Below, piece after piece: positions 1-9,382 of a stretch of DNA of 64,000 nt. How positions within the stretch are numbered: the stretch's first letter is position 1; every line of letters begins with the position of its first letter. The position numbers and the translations under genes are program-made. The notes under the pieces were generated by a model, which was not told the origin of the DNA, did not search any database, and saw only the letters and a program-made list of their open reading frames with translations. The stretch covers positions 55,357 through 119,356 of the forward strand of contig JAYWVB010000077.1 of the NCBI GenBank assembly GCA_039881045.1. Direction: 5' to 3'. Origin of the DNA: Chaetomium olivaceum (Eukaryota > Ascomycota > Sordariomycetes > Sordariales > Chaetomiaceae).

Positions 1-828
1 GACCGCGCAGTCGTACAACCTGGTAGATCCAGCCCTGGTAAAATATAATTATATCATACGATCAATGGTGCGGATAAGCGGCGTGGAGATGTTGATGATT
101 GAAACGTTGATTTTACCAAGGAATCCGAGCAAAATGTTTGAAAAGTTCTGAAAAAGAGATAAATCTATTAATATCTCAACGTATACTATCCACATCGTAA
201 ATCAGATAGCATAACCAGATTCCGCGTAGTTAGGACTACGAAATGATATACGTGTATAGTACACGCATATCGTGATACGATTGGTATGGCTTGGTTAGTC
301 TTCTCTTTGTTTTCCCAGCTCTTCAAAATTTAGAAGTGATTTGCCAGCCAAAAAACGCGCCAAGACGGCTCTGGTGTTTGCCGCACACAGCAATCCTCTC
401 CCGGGAGACAGATCTTGGCCCCGCGCCAGATCAGAGACGACGTTCCAAACCTTTGAAGCTGGTTGATCCACCATTCGGAACTCATCCATCCCCGCAATCC
501 CACCTCCCACCCACGCGTGCCACGCGTCCAGAGGACCAACCCTCGTTTGCCCCCCCATCGGGGCCCCGCCTGCATTCCGTTCTCTGGGAATGATGGGGAT
601 CCTCCGAGGCGGGGACGGGGCGCTTTGGATGAATTGGAATTGCCGACTTGAGTGCAACTTGGGGTCAGGGATCAATTGGCCTTGGATGAGCCCCGCTTCC
701 GTCATAGTCCCAAGTTCTCAAACCCCCAAAGTTCCATTCCTTCCCCCTTCTCTTTCTTCTCGACCTAGAAACGCTCCTGAGACACTTCTCCCTACCTAGC
801 CTTGTTCTTCTTGTCCCTACCGCCAATC
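1..828. other. Intergenic, 5' region of the MetE-like gene
   Basis: No reading frame here looks like a real gene: the overlapping open frames at about 290-800 on both strands lack recognisable motifs and have proline/arginine-rich composition typical of GC-rich upstream DNA. The last 100 bases before the ATG at 829 are pyrimidine-rich (long CT stretches), as is common in fungal promoters. Nothing else is seen. Confidence 0.5.
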
Positions 829-2095
829 ATGCCGCCCTTCCGTGCCGAGCATATGGGCTCGCTTTTACGACCCCAAGCTTTGCTAGATGTTCGCGAGGCC
901 ATACGGGAAAAGGGCCTGAGCCCGGAGACTGCCGGCCTGCCCGCTGTTGAGGAAGAGGCGGTCGGACACGTCGTGAAGCTTCAGCGGGACTTGGGGCTCA
1001 AGGCAGTGACCAGTGGCGAATACAACCGCACCCGCTTTTGGGGGCTGATGTGGGACGAGTTCGAGGGGACAGTCCGTCTCCAGGATGCCGATGCTGCGTT
1101 ATTCCGATTATATCACCCTGACGTGGTCAGCCTCGTCGAAGCCGCCCGGAAGGTTATGCCGGGTGATTCAGTCATTGCCGGTTCCAAGTTGCGGCACAAC
1201 CCAGAAAAGTCACAATCCAACCTCCACGAGCTTCGTCTTGTACAGAAGTTCGTTCCCCAGAGCGAGTGGGATAGCATCAAGCTCACCATGATCACGCCCG
1301 CTTGGTTCCACATGCGCTATAAGCAAGGGAAGGCCTACTCAAAGGAGGCGTACGCAAACGATGCCGAATACTTCAAGGATGTTGCCAAGGTCTATCAGGC
1401 CGAGCTGGACCAGCTATACAAGGCCGGGCTCCGCAACGTCCAATTTGATGACCCCGGTCTCGCCTGTGAGTGTGACCGTTGCCGTTCGCCGCTGTCTTGC
1501 CCTCACAACGCTCACCAAGTCTCCAGATTTCTGTTCCGACAAGTTCCGTCAGGGATGGGCTGAGGACTCAGACAATATTGGATCCGTCGATGATCTTCTC
1601 GACGCCTACATCAACCTCTATAACGACTGCATCAGCAAGTTGCCTGCCGACTTCCATACCGGTGTGCACCTCTGCCGCGGAAACTTCATTGGAGGGAGAT
1701 TCTTCTCTGAAGGGGGTTACGATGTGATCGCCCAGAAGCTCTTCACGGAGCTGAAGGTCAACACCTTTTATCTCGAGTACGACACTGCGCGAGCCGGTGG
1801 GTTTGAGCCGCTCAAGTTTCTTCCCAAGAATAGAAACGTCGTAATCGGTGCCATTTCCACCAAGCTGCGCGAGCTCGAAGACAAAGAGGAGGTGAAGAGG
1901 AGAATTTACCAGGCGGCAGATTTCGTAGCTGAGGGGAACGGCCAGACGCGTGAGGAGGCTCTGAAGCGCATTTGTGTCAGCCCGCAGTGTGGTTTCAGCA
2001 CCCACGAAAGCGGTTACCCGTTGACCGAGGAGGACGAGAAGAACAAGTTGGCTCTCATCCGCCAAATTGCCGATGAGATTTGGGGTGAGCCGTGA
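829..2095 (+). CDS. Cobalamin-independent methionine synthase-like (MetE C-terminal/UROD fold) protein
   Basis: Model: exons 829-1465 and 1527-2095, 401 aa; the 61-nt intron has a GTGAGT donor, a CTCAC branch-like site and a CCAG acceptor, and splicing gives a smooth DPGLAYFCSDK junction. The family transfers methyl or related one-carbon groups using a zinc-bound thiol. I see the zinc ligands expected of MetE: His-Leu-Cys in GVHLCRGN and Cys in SPQCGFST near the C-terminus. At about 400 residues it matches the short, single-domain, vitamin-B12-independent class rather than the roughly 760-residue biosynthetic MetE, so the true substrate may not be homocysteine. The start was chosen at the first ATG followed by the conserved FRAEHMGSLLRP segment; no signal peptide, so probably cytosolic. 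The next gene downstream is on the same strand but well separated. Confidence 0.88.
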
Positions 2096-2758
2096 GCTAG
2101 TTGAGGGGGGACAAGAGGGGCGTTTGCACTCTGAGGTTTGGCGAGCTTAAAGAACAGATCAGCGGGGCTTCGCGGATTAGATATTCAACAAGACTATGTA
2201 GAGTTCACTTTGGGGTTGGTCATGGTTGGGCGGTCTTGGATATCAACTTCCAGAGAAAAGGCGGCGGGCATCTAGGCGGCAAGCACACGAATGCGATTCC
2301 TGCTGAGCTACGGATCAGTTTCCGTTGAATTGGCTGAAGCACACTATTGCGGTCCAGGAAGTGATTTTGTTGTAATTATGGTCCTGGTCTTGCTGTGTAG
2401 CAGTCGTCTCATGGTACATTTTTGGTGCTTCTTGGATGTCGGGTAACCCCACCGAAAGCGAGCAAGCTCCGGGAAAACCCTTTACCTGGTAACTACCGCA
2501 GCCGGGGCAAAAGCCGGTATCCACCACTTGTCTGGATGTCACTCGTCAGCGGTTCTGCCCCTGGCCCGAACACCGGCCGGTTGTCCCGAACGTTTGCGTT
2601 TCTGTTCCTCCAGTTTACCCTTACAGGTTTATACGCCACTATCAAGTTGACTTGTATCGAGCAAAATATCGAGCCAAAAGTCGACTTAAACGGAATTATC
2701 AAGTGCTGAGGTAGTCCCTACTTCACTCTTCAAACCCCGCCCCCGCTTGCTCGCAATC
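2096..2758. other. Intergenic
   Basis: About 660 bases between two plus-strand genes. Short open frames are present, but none carries a recognisable motif. I see no RNA gene or repeat. Confidence 0.5.
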
Positions 2759-4385
2759 ATGGCACCCAACGGTCCGGGAATGCTCTTTGTTACTATGCAA
2801 CCCCATCAGGGGCTATCACTGGACCAGTTCCACGAATGGTATAATAACGAGCATGGCCCGACGCGGCTGCGTCTGCCGCACATCTTCACGAATGGACTTC
2901 GGTATCGGGCTACCGACGGCCAGGAGCCGCAATTCCTGGCCGTGTACGATGTGACATCCATGGCACACCTCGAAACACCCACCTACACCGAGTTACGGGC
3001 GAACCGCTCCTCCCGCGAAGCAACCACGATCGGCCAAGTCGACGTCGACCGTAGATTCTTTGATCTTGTGGCCATGCAGCAAAGTTCCTCATTTAAACCC
3101 ATTGAGAAGCTAACAGACGCCGAAGCAGAAGGGCTTGTGCTCGTATCGGTCGAGATCTCGCTCCGCTCGGGCGTCGAGGGCGCGGAACAAGCTGTAACAG
3201 AGTGGTACAACGAAGAGCACATCCTGATGCTCTCCAAGATTCCAGGGTGGCTGCGCAGCCGTGTCTTCCGCACACCCTCCGTCATCGAGGGCAAAGTTGG
3301 CGAAGTCAGGATTGTTACGTTGCACGAATACACCAAGGAGAATGGGCTTGGGGGTCCCGAGCACAAGGCATCCATGAACACCCCCTGGTGACGACGTTTC
3401 CGCCAAGCACATTGCTCACAAAGGGCGCCGCACGTATGAGTTGTTCTACGTCTTTGGCCCTGCACCGAGGGAGCTTGATGCCTTGTCGAGATTGCCACAA
3501 CTCGCCGCTTTCTCGACCGTCGACCGGCGGATATCTACAACGCCCGGCGAAAAGGATGCGGCAATCCAGGCTTTCGTCACGACATCAGACGGCCTAACCA
3601 TCGCTTACCGGCTGGAGGGAAACCCATCTCCGAGAGCGCCTACATTGGCCTTTTCCAACTCCTTGCTCACCTCGATGCATATGTGGGACCCGCTGGTTGC
3701 CATCATCAAGGCAGCGCGCCCCGACCTTCGAATCCTGCGGTACAACACCCGCGGCCGGCACGACGTGCCCTCTCCCCCCGTTCCCGCTGACCTCGACATG
3801 CTCAGCGATGACCTTGCGACCCTCCTTTCAGCTCTACGTATCTCCAAGCTTCACGCCCTAGTAGGCGTTTCTATGGGCGGTGCTACCACGCTCAAATTCG
3901 CCATCAAATACCCTGCCCTTCTGGACAGGTTTGTCGCTTGTGACTTCAATGTCGCCTCTAGCGACGCCAACACGGCCGCCTGGAAGGACCGCATTGCTGT
4001 CGCTGAAGGCCCCGACGGCGGCATCCGGAAGCTGGCTGGTCAGACTGTTGAACGGTGGTTCCATCCCCACACCATGGTCGAGAAGAAGGATGTTGCAAAC
4101 TGGATGACGGACATGGTTGCCACCAACAGTGTCCAGGGGTTCAGGTATTCTTGCCAGGCGCTGTGGAACTACAATATGCACGATGAGATGAGGAGTGTAA
4201 AAGTCCCTGGGTTGTTGGTTGTCGGCGATGGGGATGGAAAGGGGGCTCTGGTGAAGGCTATGGATGGGTTCAAGGGGTCCCTAGGCTCCAGCGGTACTGA
4301 CCTTAGGATTGTACCCCAATCTGGGCATCTCCCCATGGCTGAATCACCTTCTGAGTTCTGGGATGGCATTGCCACTTTTCTTTAG
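2759..4385 (+). CDS. EthD-like domain fused to alpha/beta-hydrolase (3-oxoadipate enol-lactonase-like), broken by one frameshift
   Basis: The first frame (ATG at 2759) runs to a TGA at 3389-3391. It holds two EthD/dimeric-barrel repeats, visible as FHEWYNNEHGP and WYNEEHILMLSKIPGW. Just beyond the stop another frame continues with the linker RRTYELFYVFGPAPREL and an alpha/beta-hydrolase to a TAG at 4383-4385. The hydrolase has a nucleophile elbow GVSMGGAT, a probable acid in VVGDGDG and the catalytic His in SGHLPMAES. From the family, hydrolases with this NSLLTSMHMW and RYNTRGRHD pattern resemble enol-lactonases of aromatic degradation. The two frames differ by one step at about 3389 and no sensible intron bridges them, so the gene is split by a one-base insertion or two-base deletion (real or sequencing error). 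Intact it would be about 540 aa and cytosolic. No intron is needed elsewhere. Confidence 0.75.
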
Positions 4386-4498
4386 AATCTGATTTAACAC
4401 AGTTTTTACCCCTCGTGCTTAATTATATTAGTTGCGTTGGATAATATCTTGTGTGACGAGTCCTTTCTCTTTCGTTTACCTCCATGTGATCATCTGTA

Positions 4499-5582
4499 TT
4501 AATACCTACCGCTACTCTCCGTTGTACTGTGTGGGTTATTCGAAAGCTCACCATCAAACAACCCTTGTTTGTCTTCATCCTGAACCTGTGGCGCGACCGC
4601 TATCTCCCCACGGATAATCTCAACCACCGAGATCACAGGTAGGATAAGCATGAGCAGCGATAGTAACTGGCCAAAACTCCACTGCTTTTCCCCTTCGTCG
4701 CTGAGCTTCACGTCGGGGGTACCAAACGCTTGCGATAACAAATAGGCCCGGATAGTCGCTCCTAGAAAGACAAAATGGTTAGCGGTCTTTCCATCAAAGA
4801 AGCTGAGTCTGTATTCAGTATGCACGACATACCAATGGCAATGGCCGACATCAGGATCAGGCCGGCCACTTGAACCACTTTGTAGAACCTCTGCTTCCGG
4901 CTCTGCAAGTACCACGTCGCCAGACCAAAGACGATGCAGTTCCCAGCAATTGTGACAATGGTCCCAACATAATCGAGGCCCCCGACGTTGGAAGTAGTCG
5001 AGTCTAGTACCCATACACAGCCGATCGGTAAGGTATTCGGCAGCCCCTTGACCTTGCTCTGTAGCACGTAGATTCCATACACGCATGAGAGGGCCAGGTT
5101 CACAAACATCAAGAGTTGTCGCATCCATCTCAGCACCCAGTCCCTCTTGAAGTCTTTGACCAGCGCTAGGAGAGCCGCATTATGTGTCGCCATCGAGAGC
5201 AACGCGAGCATCCAGATAAGGAAGAAGTGGTACGGCACCAATGAGTTTGACTTCGCCAACCCTATGCTTTGTAGCCCGATACCGACCATAATCTGCTGGT
5301 CGGAGTACCCGCTGAGAAGTTTCCGCCGGATCACTGATTGATTCCGATGTATGTTCGGGGGAGACGGTCGCCGCATCAATTCCTGTAGAACTAAACTGGC
5401 CGAGATGCCCAACGCCAAACCTGCTGTAATCGTTGAGGCAAGGAGAACCTGCCATTTGGTAGTTAGCATAGCATGTAACAAGGTACAACGGAGGGATGAA
5501 GCGTTCATACACCTGCTCCGGCGATACCAGCATCGCTCGGCACAGTTGCCGGGATATCAGTACAGTTTCCCCGACCGAACAT
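4499..5582 (-). CDS. Fungal multi-pass membrane protein of unknown function
   Basis: Model on the minus strand: exons 5582-5511, 5448-4833 and 4761-4499, 316 aa. Both introns (62 and 71 nt) have good GTATGA/GTATGT donors and the frame is kept. The start MFGRGNCTDIP gives a short luminal or extracellular N-terminus. About seven hydrophobic helices follow, for example around VLLASTITAGLALGISASLV, YHFFLIWMLALLSM, LLMFVNLALSCVYGIYVL, VGTIVTIAGNCIVFGL, VAGLILMSAIAI and LLSLLMLILPVISVV. I do not recognise a named family; the pattern is that of lineage-restricted ascomycete seven-helix proteins. The C-terminus is acidic and polar, as expected for a cytosolic tail. It converges with the upstream hydrolase gene (tail-to-tail, about 110 bases between stops), so their 3' UTRs may overlap. 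Confidence 0.78.
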
Positions 5583-6230
5583 CTCAAAAGTTTGGAGGCG
5601 TATAAACTTGAAGAAGGGTTAAGTGGAAAATAACCACGGCCCGCTGCCGAAGGTTAGATTTCAGGGAAATGTTCGCGACCGCCGGTCTTAAAAATGCTGG
5701 CATGCGAAGTGCCTTGATTGCCGCGTCCTGAAACACAGGGGATACGGCCGGGGCCAACCAAAAGGCCAAGCTGAATCACTGGCCGACGGGAATGAGACCA
5801 CCACAACACAACGCTCTCCTCGGCGGCAACCGCTGACGAATAAAAATGCTATATTTGGACAAAGGGCCAGTTTATAATTTCGACCACTTGTCGTGACTGA
5901 AATAGTCGTCTTCAAAGATATTTCATCCTTTCAATGCAGTGTTGCTAGGAGCGAGAAGGTAGAGTGGTCACCGTGTTGCCATTTAACATAAATAATAACC
6001 TACACAAAGAACAGGATCAAGGCTTCGCCCTTTGTCAACCTAAAGTCCCGGTGAATGCAGGAATAGCTTTCTGAAAATATATGATCATTTCAACAATGAT
6101 ATTCGTAACAGCAAAGCGGCCTCGAAGTTTGCACAGGACGGGCACGATGTCAGAAGAATGGTAGGTATTAGATCATATATCGAGTATCCTCCCGCCTTAC
6201 ATTATATGGCTGCTGCGTCTCGTCGAAAGG
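5583..6230. other. Intergenic
   Basis: AT-richer spacer holding the promoter of the membrane-protein gene (minus strand) and the 3' end of the LPMO gene. No convincing coding frame, RNA gene or repeat is seen. Confidence 0.5.
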
Positions 6231-6955
6231 CTAGGCCCATGTCTGACCTCTGACTCTATGCTTGTGGGAATGTTCTGGCTCAGTAGAAGCCGCACCAATG
6301 CTGAAGTCCACGCACGACTCATATGTCTGCCCCTGCCCGAACCAATACCACTGGATGACCTGTGTCGCCCAGACGCGTTAGATCTATTTTAAACTGCGAG
6401 TCCAACGTTTCTGGAGCGGTGGTCAATAGGAACAAGGTGACTTACACAAGCCCCAGCTTCGGCACACTGGTCCCCGAGCTCAGGAATGGTCACACTGAAC
6501 TTTGTCTGGTTTGCCGGCGGGTTGGCGGAACCGGCATAATGGTCAGGCCATGCAACCAAAGGCGTGCCGATGACGCTGTTGCTAGCTGTATCGACGACCG
6601 AAACGTTGGCATGTCCCTCGTGTGGGATCCGGATCCAGACATCGAAATCGACCACCTGGCCGGGGGTGTAGCTCTGCACGTTGGCGGCATTGTCGGCAAA
6701 CTGGTAGCCTTTGCAGAGCCAGAGGTTGCAGTTCTCGGGGTCGTACGGCGCCTCCAAGCCGCCTGGGTTGGCTCGGAGGAGAGCTTCGGGGTACGAGGTG
6801 TTGTCGGCTCGGTAAAACTCAGCCATGACCTTGCCGCATGCTGCCTCGGTGGCTTCTCCCGGCCCACGTGTTGCCGGCTTTCTGACAAGGCCGTGTGCCG
6901 AAGCCTGGGAAACGAGCCCAGCAAGACCGAACAACGACACAGAGATGAGATGCAT
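6231..6955 (-). CDS. Secreted lytic polysaccharide monooxygenase, probably AA16-like
   Basis: Exons 6955-6446 and 6359-6231, 212 aa, with an 86-nt intron (GTAAGT donor, ACACAG acceptor). A 20-residue signal peptide ends in QASA, so the mature protein starts with His21-Gly, the N-terminal half of the copper histidine brace. The second brace His lies in IPHEGHANVSV (His112 or His115), and the end of the domain has YESCVDFS with an axial aromatic (Phe189), arranged as in AA10/AA11/AA16-type LPMOs. Six cysteines can form disulfides. There is no CBM1; the C-terminus after the domain is a short polar tail. LPMOs oxidatively cleave cellulose or chitin with H2O2 or O2 and need an electron donor. The AA8 cytochrome gene 700 bases away on the same strand is a candidate donor. 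The AA16 assignment is from remembered motif pattern; AA11-like is the alternative. Confidence 0.82.
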
Positions 6956-7662
6956 GGTGCTAAAAGTGGGAGAGGTGTTTGTAGTATCAAGGAACTTGTG
7001 CCTCCTGACCATCGAAGCTCGGTGGATTTCGCCATCTCTTAAGTACTACTTTCACAATTCCCGTCCCTGCTTGTCAATGGTGGGCACGGAAGAAGGAAAC
7101 ACGGCTTTTAGACGCTCCGGTTGATTTGGCTAATCATTCCCTTGTTGGATGAGAAAGAGGGTCATAGCGGCCAATGGCCACTTGGCAAAATGTGGAAAGG
7201 GGTGATCGAGATAGACATCATTGATTAATTATCGGACCTTCGGCAACAAGTCGGCCGAATCCCACTCCAACTAGAGACAACCGGCCGTCCCGGGTCGTGG
7301 AAAGGATGGGAGGTTCTCCCGCGTTTGCAACTAATATCAGATACCGCCGGATTTAGGAGGTAATGCAATGCAGACGCAGGGGAGTTCATTCTGGGCACAT
7401 TTGTTAGCCTTGACCTGCTTGTACGTTGACGATATGCCTATAATACGACTCGCTATCTGCGGTTGGCCTAGGCACCGTCGCCCTAATCTACCCCGAGCAG
7501 TGACGTCTAAACTACATACAAAAGCTTAATACCATTTCCCGACTTGGTCCCCATCAGGGTTCCATCGAAGCGGGCCAATCACTGTTTCATGCCAATGTTT
7601 CATGTTAAAAGCCCATCTTATCGCGTCAGGCAAACTCCTCTTGCCCTGTGATGGCTGTTTGG
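6956..7662. other. Intergenic between LPMO and AA8 genes
   Basis: Promoter space of the LPMO gene and 3' space of the AA8 gene, both minus strand. No coding frame is supported, and I see no clear TATA box for the LPMO gene. Confidence 0.5.
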
Positions 7663-8430
7663 TCAAATGGTTAGGGGGGTAGCAGAAGCTTTCTCAACCA
7701 ATTCAGCGAAGTCGGCAATCTGAGCGCTCTTTAGATCGTGTGTCCACCTGCCCCGAGAGTTGTGGATGCTGAACCGGGTGGCATTGTTGGCCGGCTCCGT
7801 AGGGGGCCTTGCTGCCTGCGCATACGCTAGTGACACTGTGCCGGCCGGGTCAAGATTGGTGCTGCCCCACGAACTCACGCCCTTGGCGAGGACGGTGAGC
7901 GTCCAGTGAGTGGTGTTGGCCGTTGAACCGGGGAGGACAATGTAGGAAGCTCCGGTAAAGGGGGTGGGGTATGACCGGGAACTACAAATCAGTAGAGTGT
8001 AAGTAAGCTGATTTGACACGCATTGTTTGTCGCGTCTTGAAGCGGTGTGGTCAAGTAGGGTTTATTGCACCCTCGACATCCTTTCCTTCACTCACCTTGC
8101 ACTTCGGCTCGAGACAACAGTCTTGTCCCCGTTGGCCCAACCCACCGTTAAGGGGTTGTTGACCATCACACCACCCCACGCGATGGCTGCCCAGCCTACC
8201 GTCTGCGGGGCCTCGATCTGGAGCAGGACATCAAAATCGCCCGCTGTGGCCGTGTCAGGAATGGCAATTCGGTATGCAATCTTTTCAGGGCTCAGCCATT
8301 CAGAATAGCATATGGTAGTGGCGGCATCGCAATACTTGGCCGCCGAGATAGCCGCGCTCTGTGGGACGGGGTTCCCCAGGCAAATGATTCCAAGGACGAG
8401 CGCCGTTACGGCGAGGTGAATAAGACCCAT
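7663..8430 (-). CDS. Stand-alone AA8 cytochrome b domain protein (cellobiose-dehydrogenase cytochrome type), secreted
   Basis: Exons 8430-8096 and 7981-7663, 217 aa; the 114-nt intron (GTGAGT donor, GTAG acceptor) keeps the frame. An N-terminal hydrophobic segment of about 25 residues acts as signal peptide. The rest is one AA8 domain: start YCDAATTICYSEW, then AIAWGGVMVNNPL with the heme-ligand Met (about residue 89), and FSIHNSRGRW with the heme-ligand His (about residue 185). In cellobiose dehydrogenase this Met/His heme-b domain passes electrons from the flavin domain to LPMOs. Here there is no AA3 flavoprotein, linker or CBM1: the frame stops soon after the domain. A TATA-like box lies about 100 bases upstream. 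Its neighbour is the LPMO at 6231-6955, which suggests a functional pair; this link is inference. Confidence 0.87.
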
Positions 8431-8532
8431 TGTCTCTGTATCTCGGCGAGTGAGATAGACTGTAGTTGAACAGAACGGGTAGGATGAATGAGGACCACAT
8501 GAGATGATTCCGTTGGTGAGTGCACTCCGAGG

Positions 8533-8538
8533 TATATA
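8533..8538 (-). promoter_or_regulatory. TATA-like box of the AA8 gene
   Basis: TATATA on the minus strand about 105 bases upstream of the AA8 start codon, a usual distance for strongly expressed fungal secreted-enzyme genes. Confidence 0.4.
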
Positions 8539-8995
8539 AACCATTGCATCCATACAATTCTTGCAACCTTTATCCGGGCTTTCCAGTCGCTCCCGACTGC
8601 TCGTTTACCTTGAAAGTCAAAGTCCGGGACGGCTGATCTCGAGCTGATTTTCCCGGCTCTGGGATTGGTAATTGCACGCCTTTTAGTGGTAGTTGGCCGC
8701 ATTTAATAACTGCGACTCTCGGCCTCAAGGTTCATTTTTATTCGGATGAATGTCACATATCAGGTATCTGACTGCCGAAAATCCCTCCTTGAATCCCCGA
8801 CGTTACGGAGGTCTACCTATACCGACCATTGAATGAGGGGTGAAGGAGTATTAAAGACGGGCTGGAGCTCAATTAAATGGCCTCTTACGGACAGAGGTCA
8901 GTAATCAAGGCCTAGAGTCGGCATATTCAGAGCGTAATCTCTGGGCTCGTTCTTTATCGACGCCGATGGGGAATTTGAGAGTGTTTATCATGATG
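8539..8995. other. Intergenic, left flank of the hAT element
   Basis: Holds the upstream promoter of the AA8 gene and ends at the target-site duplication of the hAT transposon. Nothing else is recognisable. Confidence 0.45.
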
Positions 8996-9003
8996 GAAGA
9001 TAC

Positions 9004-9172
9004 CAGCGCTGGCAACAAATCAAATCCATCAAACAAATCCATCAAATCAAATCAAATAAACAAATCAAATCCAAGTTTTTGAGGCACCAAACAAATCAAA
9101 CCCAAAACTGAATTTGATTTGATGGATTTGATGGATTTGATGGATTTGATGGATTTGATGGATGTGATCATG
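9004..9172. repeat. Left hAT subterminal repeat array
   Basis: After the terminal repeat come several CAAATC and CCATCAAA units in one orientation (to about 9110). From about 9114 to 9168 the reverse motif GATTTGATG is repeated about five times. The two blocks are complementary and could fold into a long hairpin. Subterminal repeats in hAT elements usually bind the transposase. Confidence 0.75.
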
Positions 9173-9252
9173 AAGGGGTAGGGTTATATGTGGTGAAAAG
9201 GCCATAATAAGGGACTCAGGTGGCGCCCAAGCCAAGATGCATTAGCCTGGAA

Positions 9253-9312
9253 CAGCCACTTTCGCAGCCACTTTTGCAGCCACCTTTACAGCCACTTTGG
9301 CAACCACTTTTG
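9253..9312 (+). repeat. Five 12-bp direct repeats (CAGCCACTTTTG type)
   Basis: Five tandem, slightly varied 12-bp units lie inside the hAT element, 70 bases upstream of the transposase start. The function is unknown; they could be transposase-binding or promoter elements. Confidence 0.7.
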
Positions 9313-9382
9313 CAGCGCGTCGGAGGGCCATCTTTTTCCCGGGTTCCCGCCACCCGGGGTGGGTGGTCTTGCAACACTCACG

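Noticed and set aside
295..705. A 136-codon minus-strand open frame
   Set aside because: Overlaps several other frames on both strands and has low-complexity, motif-free translation.
1568..2065. A 165-codon antisense frame within the MetE-like gene
   Set aside because: Shadow of a well-supported coding exon.
3388..3440. A 53-nt intron to join the EthD and hydrolase parts
   Set aside because: The donor GTGACG is poor and the phase does not join the two frames; the skipped codons read as a plausible linker.
9253..9312. Five 12-bp repeats considered as CRISPR or a minisatellite locus
   Set aside because: There are no spacers, the units are contiguous, and they lie within a hAT transposon.
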